Part shown: positions 1-5,071 of the stretch, one piece after another
How the letters are laid out: each line of letters opens with the position of its first letter
Position numbering within the stretch: the first letter of the stretch is position 1
NCBI GenBank assembly: GCA_937870805.1
Contig: CALMZT010000495.1
Location: forward strand, 1 to 5,471
Reading direction: 5' to 3'
From: an uncultured Chloroflexota bacterium
GTDB taxonomy: Bacteria > Chloroflexota > Anaerolineae > Aggregatilineales > Phototrophicaceae
DNA: 5,471 nucleotides
Position numbers and translations under genes: made by a program
Notes under the pieces: generated by a model
What the model was told of the DNA's origin: nothing
What the model saw: only the letters and a program-made list of their open reading frames with translations
Databases searched by the model: none

Positions 1-22
1 CTTACCTCTAACATAAAGATAT

Positions 23-103
23 AGGACTTACGCAGTTGACCAATAACCTGTGCTCGAACAGTGGGTTTAAACCCACTGTCCATGAACGCAACTGCGTAAC
101 TTG
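23..103. mobile_element. Miniature palindromic element, divergent copy 1
   Basis: No coding capacity is seen. An 11-bp inverted repeat (28-38 TTACGCAGTTG with 89-99 CAACTGCGTAA) encloses a perfect 22-bp palindrome at 58-79 centred on TTTAAA. AGATAT flanks it directly at 17-22 and 105-110; read as 7 bp (16-22 and 104-110) the match is 6 of 7, as expected for a target-site duplication. It belongs with the copies at 1541-1614 and 4667-4740 by its TTTAAA-centred core and TTACGCA/TGCGTAA ends, but its core arms differ (AGTGGG/CCCACT instead of AAGGGG/CCCCTT) while staying perfectly paired. It lies just downstream of the secreted-protein gene. There is no T-run, so it is not a classical terminator. 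The exact ends are less certain than in the other copies. Confidence 0.7.
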
Positions 104-134
104 TAGATATGTTACACAAAACTCAGGAGATCGC

Positions 135-1370
135 CTAACTGCCTGTAATCGTAAAGGTGGAGGTCACGCTCCACGCGCTCCAGTTGCCTGCCGGGTCGCG
201 TTCCTGGGCGCGCCAATAATACGTGCCGTTGGCTAAAGCAGAGGCGACGGTGATATGATGTGCCGTCGTCTCCACCGTCGGAAACATCAGGTTGCCGAAC
301 TGGGCGTCTGTCGCCACTTCAACACGGTAGAGATTTTGCCCGGAGGACGCATAATAGCGCAGGGTAGGCGTGCGCGTATAGCTGATCGTGCTGCCGCTGG
401 CGGGTTCAAACGGCTGTGGCGCTGGCGGTGCTGTTGTATCGACATCGCCCCAAACGACGCCGCTCCATTCCCCGACGCTGCCATTATTCACGGCGCGCAC
501 GCGCAGGTAGTAGCGTCCGTCCGCAGGCAGTGAGGAAGTCGTCAACTGTGTCGTCGGCGCGCTGGCAGAACCAGTAAATTCCGGGCTGCCGAAATTGTCG
601 TTGTTATCCACTTGCACGTCATAACTGGTGGCGGGACTCACGCCACTCCATACGATGTTAAGCTGTCGGCTGTTGCTGATTTGGAATGCGCTCGCTGGAC
701 TGGTGATGCTCGGCGTGCCAGGACGCTGACCGGGCGTCGTGTCGGAAATGGTAAATGACCAGACCGTGCGCCCAATACGATTGCTGATGTTGTAATCGAC
801 GCGCCAGTAATATTGACCGGGCACGAGGGGTGTGGTAGGTGTGCAGGTCAAGTTGGGTTCTGAGCGCACACAAGAGAATTCGGGGCTGGAAAAGTCGGTG
901 TTGTTATCCACCAACAGCAGCGTGCCGTTGCGCGCCACCGGCAGCGCATTCCAGCTAAAGGTGGGGGTTGTATTGCTCAAAACAGCGCCGTTGGTCGGGC
1001 TAATCTGTACATTCCAGATAATGCCGCGCACTTCACTGCGTGGACTTGTCACGGTGTTATTGCGCGCCGTCACGAACCAATAGTAAGTGCCATCTGCCAA
1101 TCCATAGGGGAACTGGCTGTAGGAGGTGGCGCTGGTCGTAGCGCTGCTATAAAGCTCGGTGAGCGCTGCATCGTTGTAAATGGAAAGCGTATAAGATGTT
1201 GCGCCGGGAACTGCCTGCCATTGAAACGTCGGTCTTGACGAGGTTGCTGTGCTGCTGCTGGCAGGAGCAATTAACGTCGGAGCACCTAATTGTGCCATCA
1301 CGGGCATGGCGAAGGTGGACAGCAGCACCCACATTAGAAATGATAATCCCAAAAGGCGAAACCTACTCAT
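135..1370 (-). CDS. Secreted protein with four Ig/Fn3-like repeats
   Basis: A 411-residue exported protein of unknown precise role, probably adhesive or structural at the cell surface or in the matrix. The start is the ATG at 1370: GAGG lies 6 nt upstream and a signal peptide begins there (SRFR, a hydrophobic core, then a VMA/Q cleavage site near residue 26). The open frame continues upstream to 1499 without a better start. The mature part has four beta-sandwich-type repeats at about residues 28-121, 122-210, 217-311 and 315-411. They share the pattern 'P..G....PTF.W', a 'Y.V.V..D..F' strand and 'L..G.YYWRV.A', and three have a Trp/Ser-rich closing strand (EWSGVVW, GNWSAWS). Repeat 2 holds the only cysteines of the mature chain (C167, C176), a possible disulfide. 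There is no LPXTG motif, C-terminal membrane helix or catalytic domain, so release or non-covalent attachment is likely. The fold assignment rests on pattern recognition, not a profile search. Confidence 0.85.
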   Translation of the reverse strand: MSRFRLLGLSFLMWVLLSTFAMPVMAQLGAPTLIAPASSSTATSSRPTFQWQAVPGATSYTLSIYNDAALTELYSSATTSATSYSQFPYGLADGTYYWFVTARNNTVTSPRSEVRGIIWNVQISPTNGAVLSNTTPTFSWNALPVARNGTLLLVDNNTDFSSPEFSCVRSEPNLTCTPTTPLVPGQYYWRVDYNISNRIGRTVWSFTISDTTPGQRPGTPSITSPASAFQISNSRQLNIVWSGVSPATSYDVQVDNNDNFGSPEFTGSASAPTTQLTTSSLPADGRYYLRVRAVNNGSVGEWSGVVWGDVDTTAPPAPQPFEPASGSTISYTRTPTLRYYASSGQNLYRVEVATDAQFGNLMFPTVETTAHHITVASALANGTYYWRAQERDPAGNWSAWSVTSTFTITGS

Positions 1371-1489
1371 CTTGATCCTCTTTATCACTAGAAACTCTAT
1401 CGGAGGGCAGAAATTTCTATTCACTCGTTGGGAGATGATGGATGAGGTCAACGCTATTTGACAGCACGATGTATTGAGGCTTCTATAAG

Positions 1490-1499
1490 ATTGTAGCAC
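1490..1499 (-). promoter_or_regulatory. Extended -10 promoter of the secreted-protein gene
   Basis: On the minus strand this reads GTGCTACAAT, a TGn-extended -10 with TACAAT at 1490-1495. The -35 region is weak (ATGAAT at 17-bp spacing, 1513-1518), as is common with extended -10 promoters. Transcription would start near 1483 and leave a leader of about 110 nt before the ATG at 1370. The same ten bases recur upstream of the kinase gene (4057-4066). This is a prediction by motif only. Confidence 0.45.
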
Positions 1500-1540
1500 A
1501 TATAATTTTTAGATTCATAGAGGTGTCCCTGATTTAAAGA

Positions 1541-1614
1541 CTGATGTTACGCAGGCTTAGCTCGAACAAGGGGTTTAAACCCCTTGTTCACAGGTTCACG
1601 GTGCGTAATGTCAG
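1541..1614. mobile_element. Miniature palindromic element, copy 2, with 7-bp target duplication
   Basis: A 74-bp element. It begins CTGATGTTACGCA and ends TGCGTAATGTCAG (13-bp inverted ends, 11 of 13 paired), and contains a perfect 26-bp palindrome at 1564-1589 centred on TTTAAA. TTAAAGA flanks it exactly on both sides (1534-1540 and 1615-1621), which is the hallmark of a target-site duplication. It carries no gene, so it would be mobilised in trans by a transposase not present here. It lies upstream of the secreted-protein promoter. Copy 3 has the same length, identical outer 13 bp, and an interior that matches in inverted orientation. Confidence 0.85.
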
Positions 1615-1621
1615 TTAAAGA

Positions 1622-1756
1622 TATTTCTTAGACGTGCGTGTCGTTCTCACGCTGCTCTTCGTGAATGCTGTCTAATCCATAGCAAAAAGGGGCGTTTGTC
1701 ACAACGCGCTTGCTGCGCCAAAAGCGGCGTAAGTTTCGGCACAGCCCTTTCACGTT
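1622..1756. other. Intergenic stretch without a gene
   Basis: No open frame with a start and ribosome-binding site is seen on either strand. Before the 1767-1955 element inserted, this sequence would have directly followed the second response-regulator gene. A weak minus-strand hairpin (GCGTT/AACGC at 1692-1696 and 1703-1707) is followed after CCC by five Ts (1684-1688). It could be the regulator's original terminator, but the short stem and gapped T-run make this doubtful. Confidence 0.4.
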
Positions 1757-1766
1757 TAAGTAGTTG

Positions 1767-1955
1767 AGGGGTGGGCATAACCAGGTGTGAACTCTCTACA
1801 CCCCACTCTACGTCCCTCCCCATACCTGGAGCAGGACTGCAAGGCAGCCGTTTTGGGCTTGCTCCCTTTCTCCCTAAGCGCAGCGACGGGGAAAGGGCTG
1901 GGGATAGGGGTAAAATCCCTTTTCACAGACAAAGTAGAGAATAATGCACACCCCT
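1767..1955. mobile_element. 189-bp MITE-like element at the regulator stop codon
   Basis: The terminal inverted repeats are 12 bp: AGGGGTGGGCAT at 1767-1778 and ATGCACACCCCT at 1944-1955, pairing at 11 of 12 positions. A perfect 10-bp direct repeat, TAAGTAGTTG, flanks the element (1757-1766 and 1956-1965), as expected for a target-site duplication. A second inverted pair lies inside (TCTCTAC 1793-1799, GTAGAGA 1934-1940), along with a G-rich hairpin (1864-1897). There is no transposase gene, so it is a non-autonomous element. The right target copy is the last codons of the 1955-2329 regulator (minus strand GCA ACT ACT TA), and the element's first base completes a TAA stop, so the protein is unchanged by the insertion. 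Confidence 0.8.
1864..1897. repeat. G-rich hairpin inside the 189-bp element
   Basis: A 10-bp stem (1864-1873 with 1888-1897, one G-T pair) has a 14-nt loop, followed by a G-rich tail GGCTGGGGATAGGGGT (1896-1911). The arm and tail resemble those of the hairpin after the kinase gene (2489-2513), in the same orientation. It may give the regulator mRNA a stable 3' end. No T-run follows on the minus strand. Confidence 0.55.
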
Positions 1956-2329
1956 TAAGTAGTTGCAGCGCGGATTGCCTCTGCCAGCACTTCGATGTTG
2001 ACGTGTTTTTCCAGATAACCCTGCGCGCCCGCCTCCATCGCTGCCGTGATGAGGTCGGGGTCAGTGCCGCTGGTGAGGATGAGCACGCGAATGTCGGGGT
2101 GGTGCTCATGCAGAAACTTTGTCGTGGTGACGCCATCCATCACCGGCATCAGCAAGTCCATGAGCACCACGTCGGGATGCAGCCGCTGACACAACGCCAG
2201 CGCGTCTTTGCCATTGGCGGCTTCCCCGATCAACTGTAAATCGTCGCACAGTTCCAGGATGATGCTCAGGCTGTAGCGTACCGAAGCGTGGTCGTCGACG
2301 ATGAGGACGCGGATTTTTTCAGACGGCAT
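1955..2329 (-). CDS. Single-domain response regulator (receiver only), downstream paralog
   Basis: A 124-residue cytoplasmic phosphoacceptor for the neighbouring histidine kinase. It is a complete receiver domain of the NarL/CheY-like fold: acidic pair D12-D13 (IVDDH), phosphorylation site D58 (VVLMDLLMP), switch T86/S87 (ILTSG) and conserved K108 (GYLEKHV). NarL-family regulators usually run to about 210 residues with a C-terminal LuxR helix-turn-helix; this one stops straight after the last receiver helix, and no helix-turn-helix is found downstream in any frame. The ATG at 2329 is preferred because a weak AAGTGAG lies just upstream; a GTG at 2338 would add three residues but has no visible ribosome-binding site. 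The gene lies 184 bp after the kinase and could share its transcript. It is about two thirds identical to the 4205-4588 regulator. The stop codon is formed at the border of a mobile element. Confidence 0.9.
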   Translation of the reverse strand: MPSEKIRVLIVDDHASVRYSLSIILELCDDLQLIGEAANGKDALALCQRLHPDVVLMDLLMPVMDGVTTTKFLHEHHPDIRVLILTSGTDPDLITAAMEAGAQGYLEKHVNIEVLAEAIRAATT

Positions 2330-2440
2330 GTGGCTCACTTTTTAGACGGTACACAAACACGTTTGCTTAGGCTCAACACGATCTCTATTTCTCTCCGCAG
2401 CGTATTTCGATGCACAAACGTCCCTCAACACGAGTCTGTT

Positions 2441-2500
2441 CCCCCTCTCCCTAGCCGCACAACTTCCCTTACAGCCAAAGTTCCAGCGAGGGAGAGGGGG
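2441..2500. repeat. GC-rich palindrome immediately 3' of the kinase gene
   Basis: A perfect 12-bp inverted repeat (CCCCCTCTCCCT at 2441-2452, AGGGAGAGGGGG at 2489-2500) has a 36-nt loop. Looser outer pairing (CCTCA 2423-2427, TGAGG 2509-2513) would extend the element to 2513, the base next to the kinase stop codon. Its right arm and tail (GGGAGAGGGGGCCAGGGGGT) resemble the G-rich hairpin at 1888-1911. It probably acts as an mRNA 3' stabiliser or partial terminator between kinase and downstream regulator. No T-run is present and no target duplication is evident. Confidence 0.65.
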
Positions 2501-2513
2501 CCAGGGGGTGAGG

Positions 2514-4016
2514 TTAAATAGGAAGCTGCCACTTCACGATGACTTCGGTGCCTGTGCCCGGCTGGCTGATAATTTTTAAGGTTGCGCCAATCGCGGCGGC
2601 GCGTTCCCGCATGACGCCCAAGCCCAGTCCTGGCGATGATGCGCTAGTGTCGAAGCCGCTGCCATTGTCATGAATGCGCAGGATCACATGACCGTTTTCC
2701 GCCTTGAGCGTGATGCTGCCTTCGGTTGCCTGCCCATGCTTGACCATGTTGTTGATGCTCTCCTGGGCGATGCGGTACAGCACGATGTGAACATCTTCCG
2801 GTAACGTTTGCTCAAGCTCAACGTTGGCGCTGAGGGTGATCGGGCTGCGCGCGTGAACAGATTGCGCCAACTGCGTAAACAATTCCGACAAACTCGCCTG
2901 CACCAGTCGGGTCGGGCGCAGTTCCAGCAGTAGCGTTCGCATCTCTGCCATCGCCGCCTGCGTAATGGTGATGAGATGCTGCACCTGTGTCAGCGCGCGC
3001 GCCTCGTCACGCTCCCACATGCGCGGCAGCGTCTGTGCCAGCGTGTTGATGGAAAACAGCGTCTGGCTGACCGAATCGTGCAGGTCGCGCGCGAGACGCT
3101 GGCGTTCTTCGAGCACTGCCAGATCACGCGCCTCGTCGGACAGGCGCGCCCGTTCCAGTGCCTGCGCGCACTGCTGTGCCAGCGCCATCATAAAGCGGCG
3201 ATCATGGTCATCAAAGTTTTGCGGTGTCTTGAAGCTCAACCCCAGCGCCCCCAGCACGCGGCGATCTACGATCAGGGGGATGGCTGCCCAGGCGTTGTAT
3301 TCGCCGTCGTCGTAGAAGGGACCCATCGCGGGAAAACGCGCGCGCAGTTCTTCAAAGCTGCGCAGCCAGATCGCCTGCTCCGTGCGTACACTCTCCGCTA
3401 AGACGATGGGGCTGTGGACAGGAAAGCGCTGCCAGACTTCGGTGATTTGCTGGCTGTAACCGACAGCGACCAGAATTTCCAGGTTCGCCTTCTCCTTGTC
3501 GAACACGACAATCGAACCCGCGCTGGCTCCCAGCGTGTCGATGCCCTGCTCCATGATGACATCTGCCACCTGCTGCGGGGTCATGGCTTCGGACAGCGCC
3601 GCCGTCAATTGATAGAGCAGGACGATGCGTTCTTCAACCTCTTTGCGCTCAGTGATGTCCACTGTAAAGCAGCGGGTATGAACGAATTGATCGTTCTCAA
3701 AGCGGACGCTGGAATTAATCAACACCTGTTTGATCGCGCCATTTTTCGCCCGCAGCCGCGCTTCACAATTGAGGAGGGTTTCCCCTGCCGTAAGCCGCTG
3801 TAGAATGTCGTCGATGACATCCCGGTCAACGTGAAACTCGGCAATATGATGCCCGATATATTCCTCGCGTGTGTAGCCCAGCAGGTCGAGTTCTGCCTGA
3901 TTCGCCCACAGAATTTTACCGTCTGCCCCCACCCAATGCAGACCTACCGCCGCATTATCCACAAAGTCAGCAAGCTGGCGTTCCCGCTGACTAATGACTT
4001 CTTCAATTTGTTTCAC
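2514..4016 (-). CDS. Soluble PAS-GAF sensor histidine kinase (HisKA_3, NarX/LiaS type)
   Basis: A 500-residue cytoplasmic kinase that autophosphorylates on histidine and passes the phosphate to receivers. The N-terminal helix leads into a PAS domain (about 10-122, ending in the typical FTVDITERK linker), then GAF (about 146-290), then a HisKA_3 dimerisation domain with the H-box ERQRLARDLHDSVSQ. H313 is the phosphorylation site, and D314 after it is typical of kinases that also dephosphorylate their partner. The HATPase_c domain (about 409-498) shows the N-box (E419, N423), D-box DNGSGF (450-455) and G-box GLGLG (463-467). No membrane segment is seen, so the signal is intracellular. The GTG at 4016 is chosen because GGGAG lies 6 nt upstream and PAS begins soon after; the frame stays open to a TTG at 4169, but those 51 residues have no ribosome-binding site or domain. 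It sits between two receiver genes, its likely partners. The ligand is unknown. Confidence 0.93.
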   Translation of the reverse strand: MKQIEEVISQRERQLADFVDNAAVGLHWVGADGKILWANQAELDLLGYTREEYIGHHIAEFHVDRDVIDDILQRLTAGETLLNCEARLRAKNGAIKQVLINSSVRFENDQFVHTRCFTVDITERKEVEERIVLLYQLTAALSEAMTPQQVADVIMEQGIDTLGASAGSIVVFDKEKANLEILVAVGYSQQITEVWQRFPVHSPIVLAESVRTEQAIWLRSFEELRARFPAMGPFYDDGEYNAWAAIPLIVDRRVLGALGLSFKTPQNFDDHDRRFMMALAQQCAQALERARLSDEARDLAVLEERQRLARDLHDSVSQTLFSINTLAQTLPRMWERDEARALTQVQHLITITQAAMAEMRTLLLELRPTRLVQASLSELFTQLAQSVHARSPITLSANVELEQTLPEDVHIVLYRIAQESINNMVKHGQATEGSITLKAENGHVILRIHDNGSGFDTSASSPGLGLGVMRERAAAIGATLKIISQPGTGTEVIVKWQLPI

Positions 4017-4022
4017 GCTTTG

Positions 4023-4027
4023 CTCCC
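4023..4027 (-). promoter_or_regulatory. Ribosome-binding site that sets the kinase start
   Basis: GGGAG on the minus strand, 6 nt before the GTG at 4016. It favours this start over the upstream TTG at 4169, which has no purine-rich sequence in front. Confidence 0.7.
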
Positions 4028-4056
4028 GTCGAATGCCAGGCACTTCGATACTACAT

Positions 4057-4066
4057 ATTGTAGCAC
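4057..4066 (-). promoter_or_regulatory. Extended -10 promoter of the kinase gene
   Basis: GTGCTACAAT on the minus strand gives a TGn-extended TACAAT -10 at 4057-4062. The -35 is poor (TCAACG at 17-bp spacing). It would start a transcript near 4049, about 33 nt before the GTG start, inside the 188-bp gap after the upstream regulator. It is identical over ten bases to the element at 1490-1499. Motif-based only. Confidence 0.45.
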
Positions 4067-4204
4067 CGATGGTATGATTCGTTGAGTTTAGAGGGGGATG
4101 AGAAATTATGCATAGCGAGCGGTTTCGCTTAAGGTAGCGTCTACCTAACGCGGCAATAGGACACAGCAAAACACACCCGTGTGGATGTGGAGTGAGGGCG
4201 TCGG

Positions 4205-4588
4205 CTAGGCGACGGCAGCGCGGATGGCGTCGGTGAGTTCTTCGAGGGTCACATGCTTTTCGAGGCAGCCTTGCGCGCCTGCTTCAATAGCAGCGTCAAT
4301 CATCTCCGGCTCGACGCCGCTGGTGAGCACGAGCACCTGAATGTCGGGAAAATGCTCGCGGATCACCTGCGTGGCGGTCACGCCGTCCATCTTCGGCATC
4401 AGCAAGTCCATCAGCACCAGATCGGGATGCAGCTGTTCGCAAAGCGCCACCGCTTCTTTACCATTGGCAGCTTCCCCCATCAGTTCCATATCTTCACACA
4501 GTTCCATCACGACGCTGAGACCGTAACGCACTGCATCATTATCGTCGGCGATCACAACGCGAATCATATCATCCAATGTCAAACCCAT
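4205..4588 (-). CDS. Single-domain response regulator (receiver only), upstream paralog
   Basis: A 127-residue receiver protein, likely phosphorylated by the kinase encoded 188 bp downstream. Key residues are all present: D15-D16 (IADDN), phosphoacceptor D61 (LVLMDLLMP), T89/S90 (VLTSG) and K111 (GCLEKHV). It ends after the last receiver helix and has no LuxR helix-turn-helix, so it cannot act as a classical transcription factor; a role through protein contact or as a phosphate sink is inferred. The ATG at 4588 is supported by GGAGG at 4598-4602, 9 nt upstream; a second in-frame ATG at residue 8 has weaker support. By hand alignment it matches the 1955-2329 regulator at about 78 of 119 positions. 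The DNA shares exact blocks, for example 17 bases at 4395-4411 and 2145-2161, pointing to duplication around the kinase. Confidence 0.92.
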   Translation of the reverse strand: MGLTLDDMIRVVIADDNDAVRYGLSVVMELCEDMELMGEAANGKEAVALCEQLHPDLVLMDLLMPKMDGVTATQVIREHFPDIQVLVLTSGVEPEMIDAAIEAGAQGCLEKHVTLEELTDAIRAAVA

Positions 4589-4656
4589 TTTCTAGTTCCT
4601 CCAGTCTAAAGTGAAAAATGTAAGAAGAAGATATGTATTTCCCTAAAGAGTTTAAA

Positions 4657-4662
4657 ATTATA
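4657..4662 (-). promoter_or_regulatory. Consensus -10 box upstream of the first regulator
   Basis: TATAAT on the minus strand, 69 nt upstream of the ATG at 4588. It overlaps the left flanking direct repeat of the miniature element at 4667-4740, so any -35 (best is TTCAGG at 18-bp spacing, 4681-4686) would lie inside that element. The -10 is a perfect match but the -35 is weak, so activity is uncertain. Confidence 0.45.
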
Positions 4663-4666
4663 GTAA

Positions 4667-4740
4667 CTGATGTTACGCACCCTGAACCTGTGAACAAGGG
4701 GTTTAAACCCCTTGTTCGAGGCGAACCTGCGTAATGTCAG
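4667..4740. mobile_element. Miniature palindromic element, copy 3, interior inverted
   Basis: 74 bp, with the same 13-bp ends as copy 2 (CTGATGTTACGCA at 4667-4679, TGCGTAATGTCAG at 4728-4740) and the same perfect 26-bp palindrome (4692-4717). The interior 48 bp (4680-4727) matches copy 2 as its reverse complement, about 43 of 48 positions, while the ends match in direct orientation. The flanks are ATAGTAA (4660-4666) and AGAGTAA (4741-4747), 6 of 7 identical, consistent with a target duplication that has decayed by one base. It separates the small-protein gene from the first regulator. Confidence 0.82.
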
Positions 4741-4764
4741 AGAGTAAATATTACAGTCGCTCAA

Positions 4765-4971
4765 TTAGCCTCCGTGTGCCGCTTTATAGCGCTCGATCAG
4801 GGTGAGCAGTTGTGGCGTTATTTCCAGCAGTTGGTCGTTAACTCCCGTGCGCTTGAAAATGTTGCTGACTTCATCGAGCAGTTCCATCGTCACCTCATCC
4901 TCTGCCAGACAGCGTTGCAGCAGCTCTTTGTTGTGCGTGCGCAGCCACTGCGTCACCTCTTGCGTCGTCAT
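4765..4971 (-). CDS. Small helical protein of unknown function
   Basis: 68 residues, not recognised as a known family. The composition is typical of a soluble protein: Leu- and Glu-rich, almost certainly all-helical, with heptad-like Leu/Ile spacing in the C-terminal half (LLEITPQLLTLIERY), a possible oligomerisation surface. There is no signal peptide or membrane segment, and one cysteine (C21). The ATG at 4971 is the only start in frame, with a TGA two codons upstream. The ribosome-binding site is weak: GTGAG 9 nt upstream, while a good GGAG lies 17 nt away. It precedes the receiver-kinase-receiver cluster on the same strand but is split from it by a mobile element and a separate -10 box, so functional linkage is only suggestive. 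Confidence 0.65.
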   Translation of the reverse strand: MTTQEVTQWLRTHNKELLQRCLAEDEVTMELLDEVSNIFKRTGVNDQLLEITPQLLTLIERYKAAHGG

Positions 4972-4994
4972 ACTTCAATGCTCACGCGCTCCTT

Positions 4995-5023
4995 TATGTA
5001 GAATGTAAAGGAATTGGTGACAA
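4995..5023 (-). promoter_or_regulatory. Possible promoter of the small-protein gene
   Basis: On the minus strand TTGTCA (5018-5023, 5 of 6 to consensus), a 17-bp spacer and TACATA (4995-5000, 3 of 6). A transcript would start near 4988 and leave a leader of under 20 nt. It overlaps the T-run of the terminator at 5022-5048, giving a compact terminator-then-promoter arrangement. The -10 is weak. Confidence 0.35.
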
Positions 5024-5048
5024 AAAACATCCGTCAGTTGCGGGATGT
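5022..5048 (-). terminator. Intrinsic terminator (minus strand)
   Basis: On the minus strand ACAT-c-CCG pairs with CGG-ATGT (a 7-bp stem with one bulged C and a 7-nt loop), leading directly into a run of Ts (5022-5027). The stem is modest but hairpin plus T-run is the standard form. The plus strand has no T-run after the hairpin. It implies a minus-strand transcript arriving from the right, where no protein gene can be supported. Confidence 0.55.
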
Positions 5049-5071
5049 GAGTCTGGACCAAGCGGACAGCA

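Noticed and set aside
1371..1499. N-terminal extension of the secreted protein
   Set aside because: The signal peptide starts at the ATG at 1370 with a good ribosome-binding site, and the extension would overlap the predicted promoter.
1564..1589. TTTAAA-centred palindromes as intrinsic terminators
   Set aside because: No T-run follows the stem on either strand; they may still influence mRNA ends.
1756..2136. Minus-strand frame overlapping the end of the second regulator
   Set aside because: It is out of frame with the receiver and runs through the mobile element; the composition is that of a shadow frame, and it does not encode a missing helix-turn-helix.
4017..4169. N-terminal extension of the kinase from a TTG start
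   Set aside because: It has no ribosome-binding site and no domain, and contains a plausible promoter for the kinase; the GTG at 4016 has GGGAG at good spacing.
23..4740. Repeated palindromes as a CRISPR array
   Set aside because: The three copies are kilobases apart, in mixed orientation, and have target duplications; there are no regular spacers and no cas genes.
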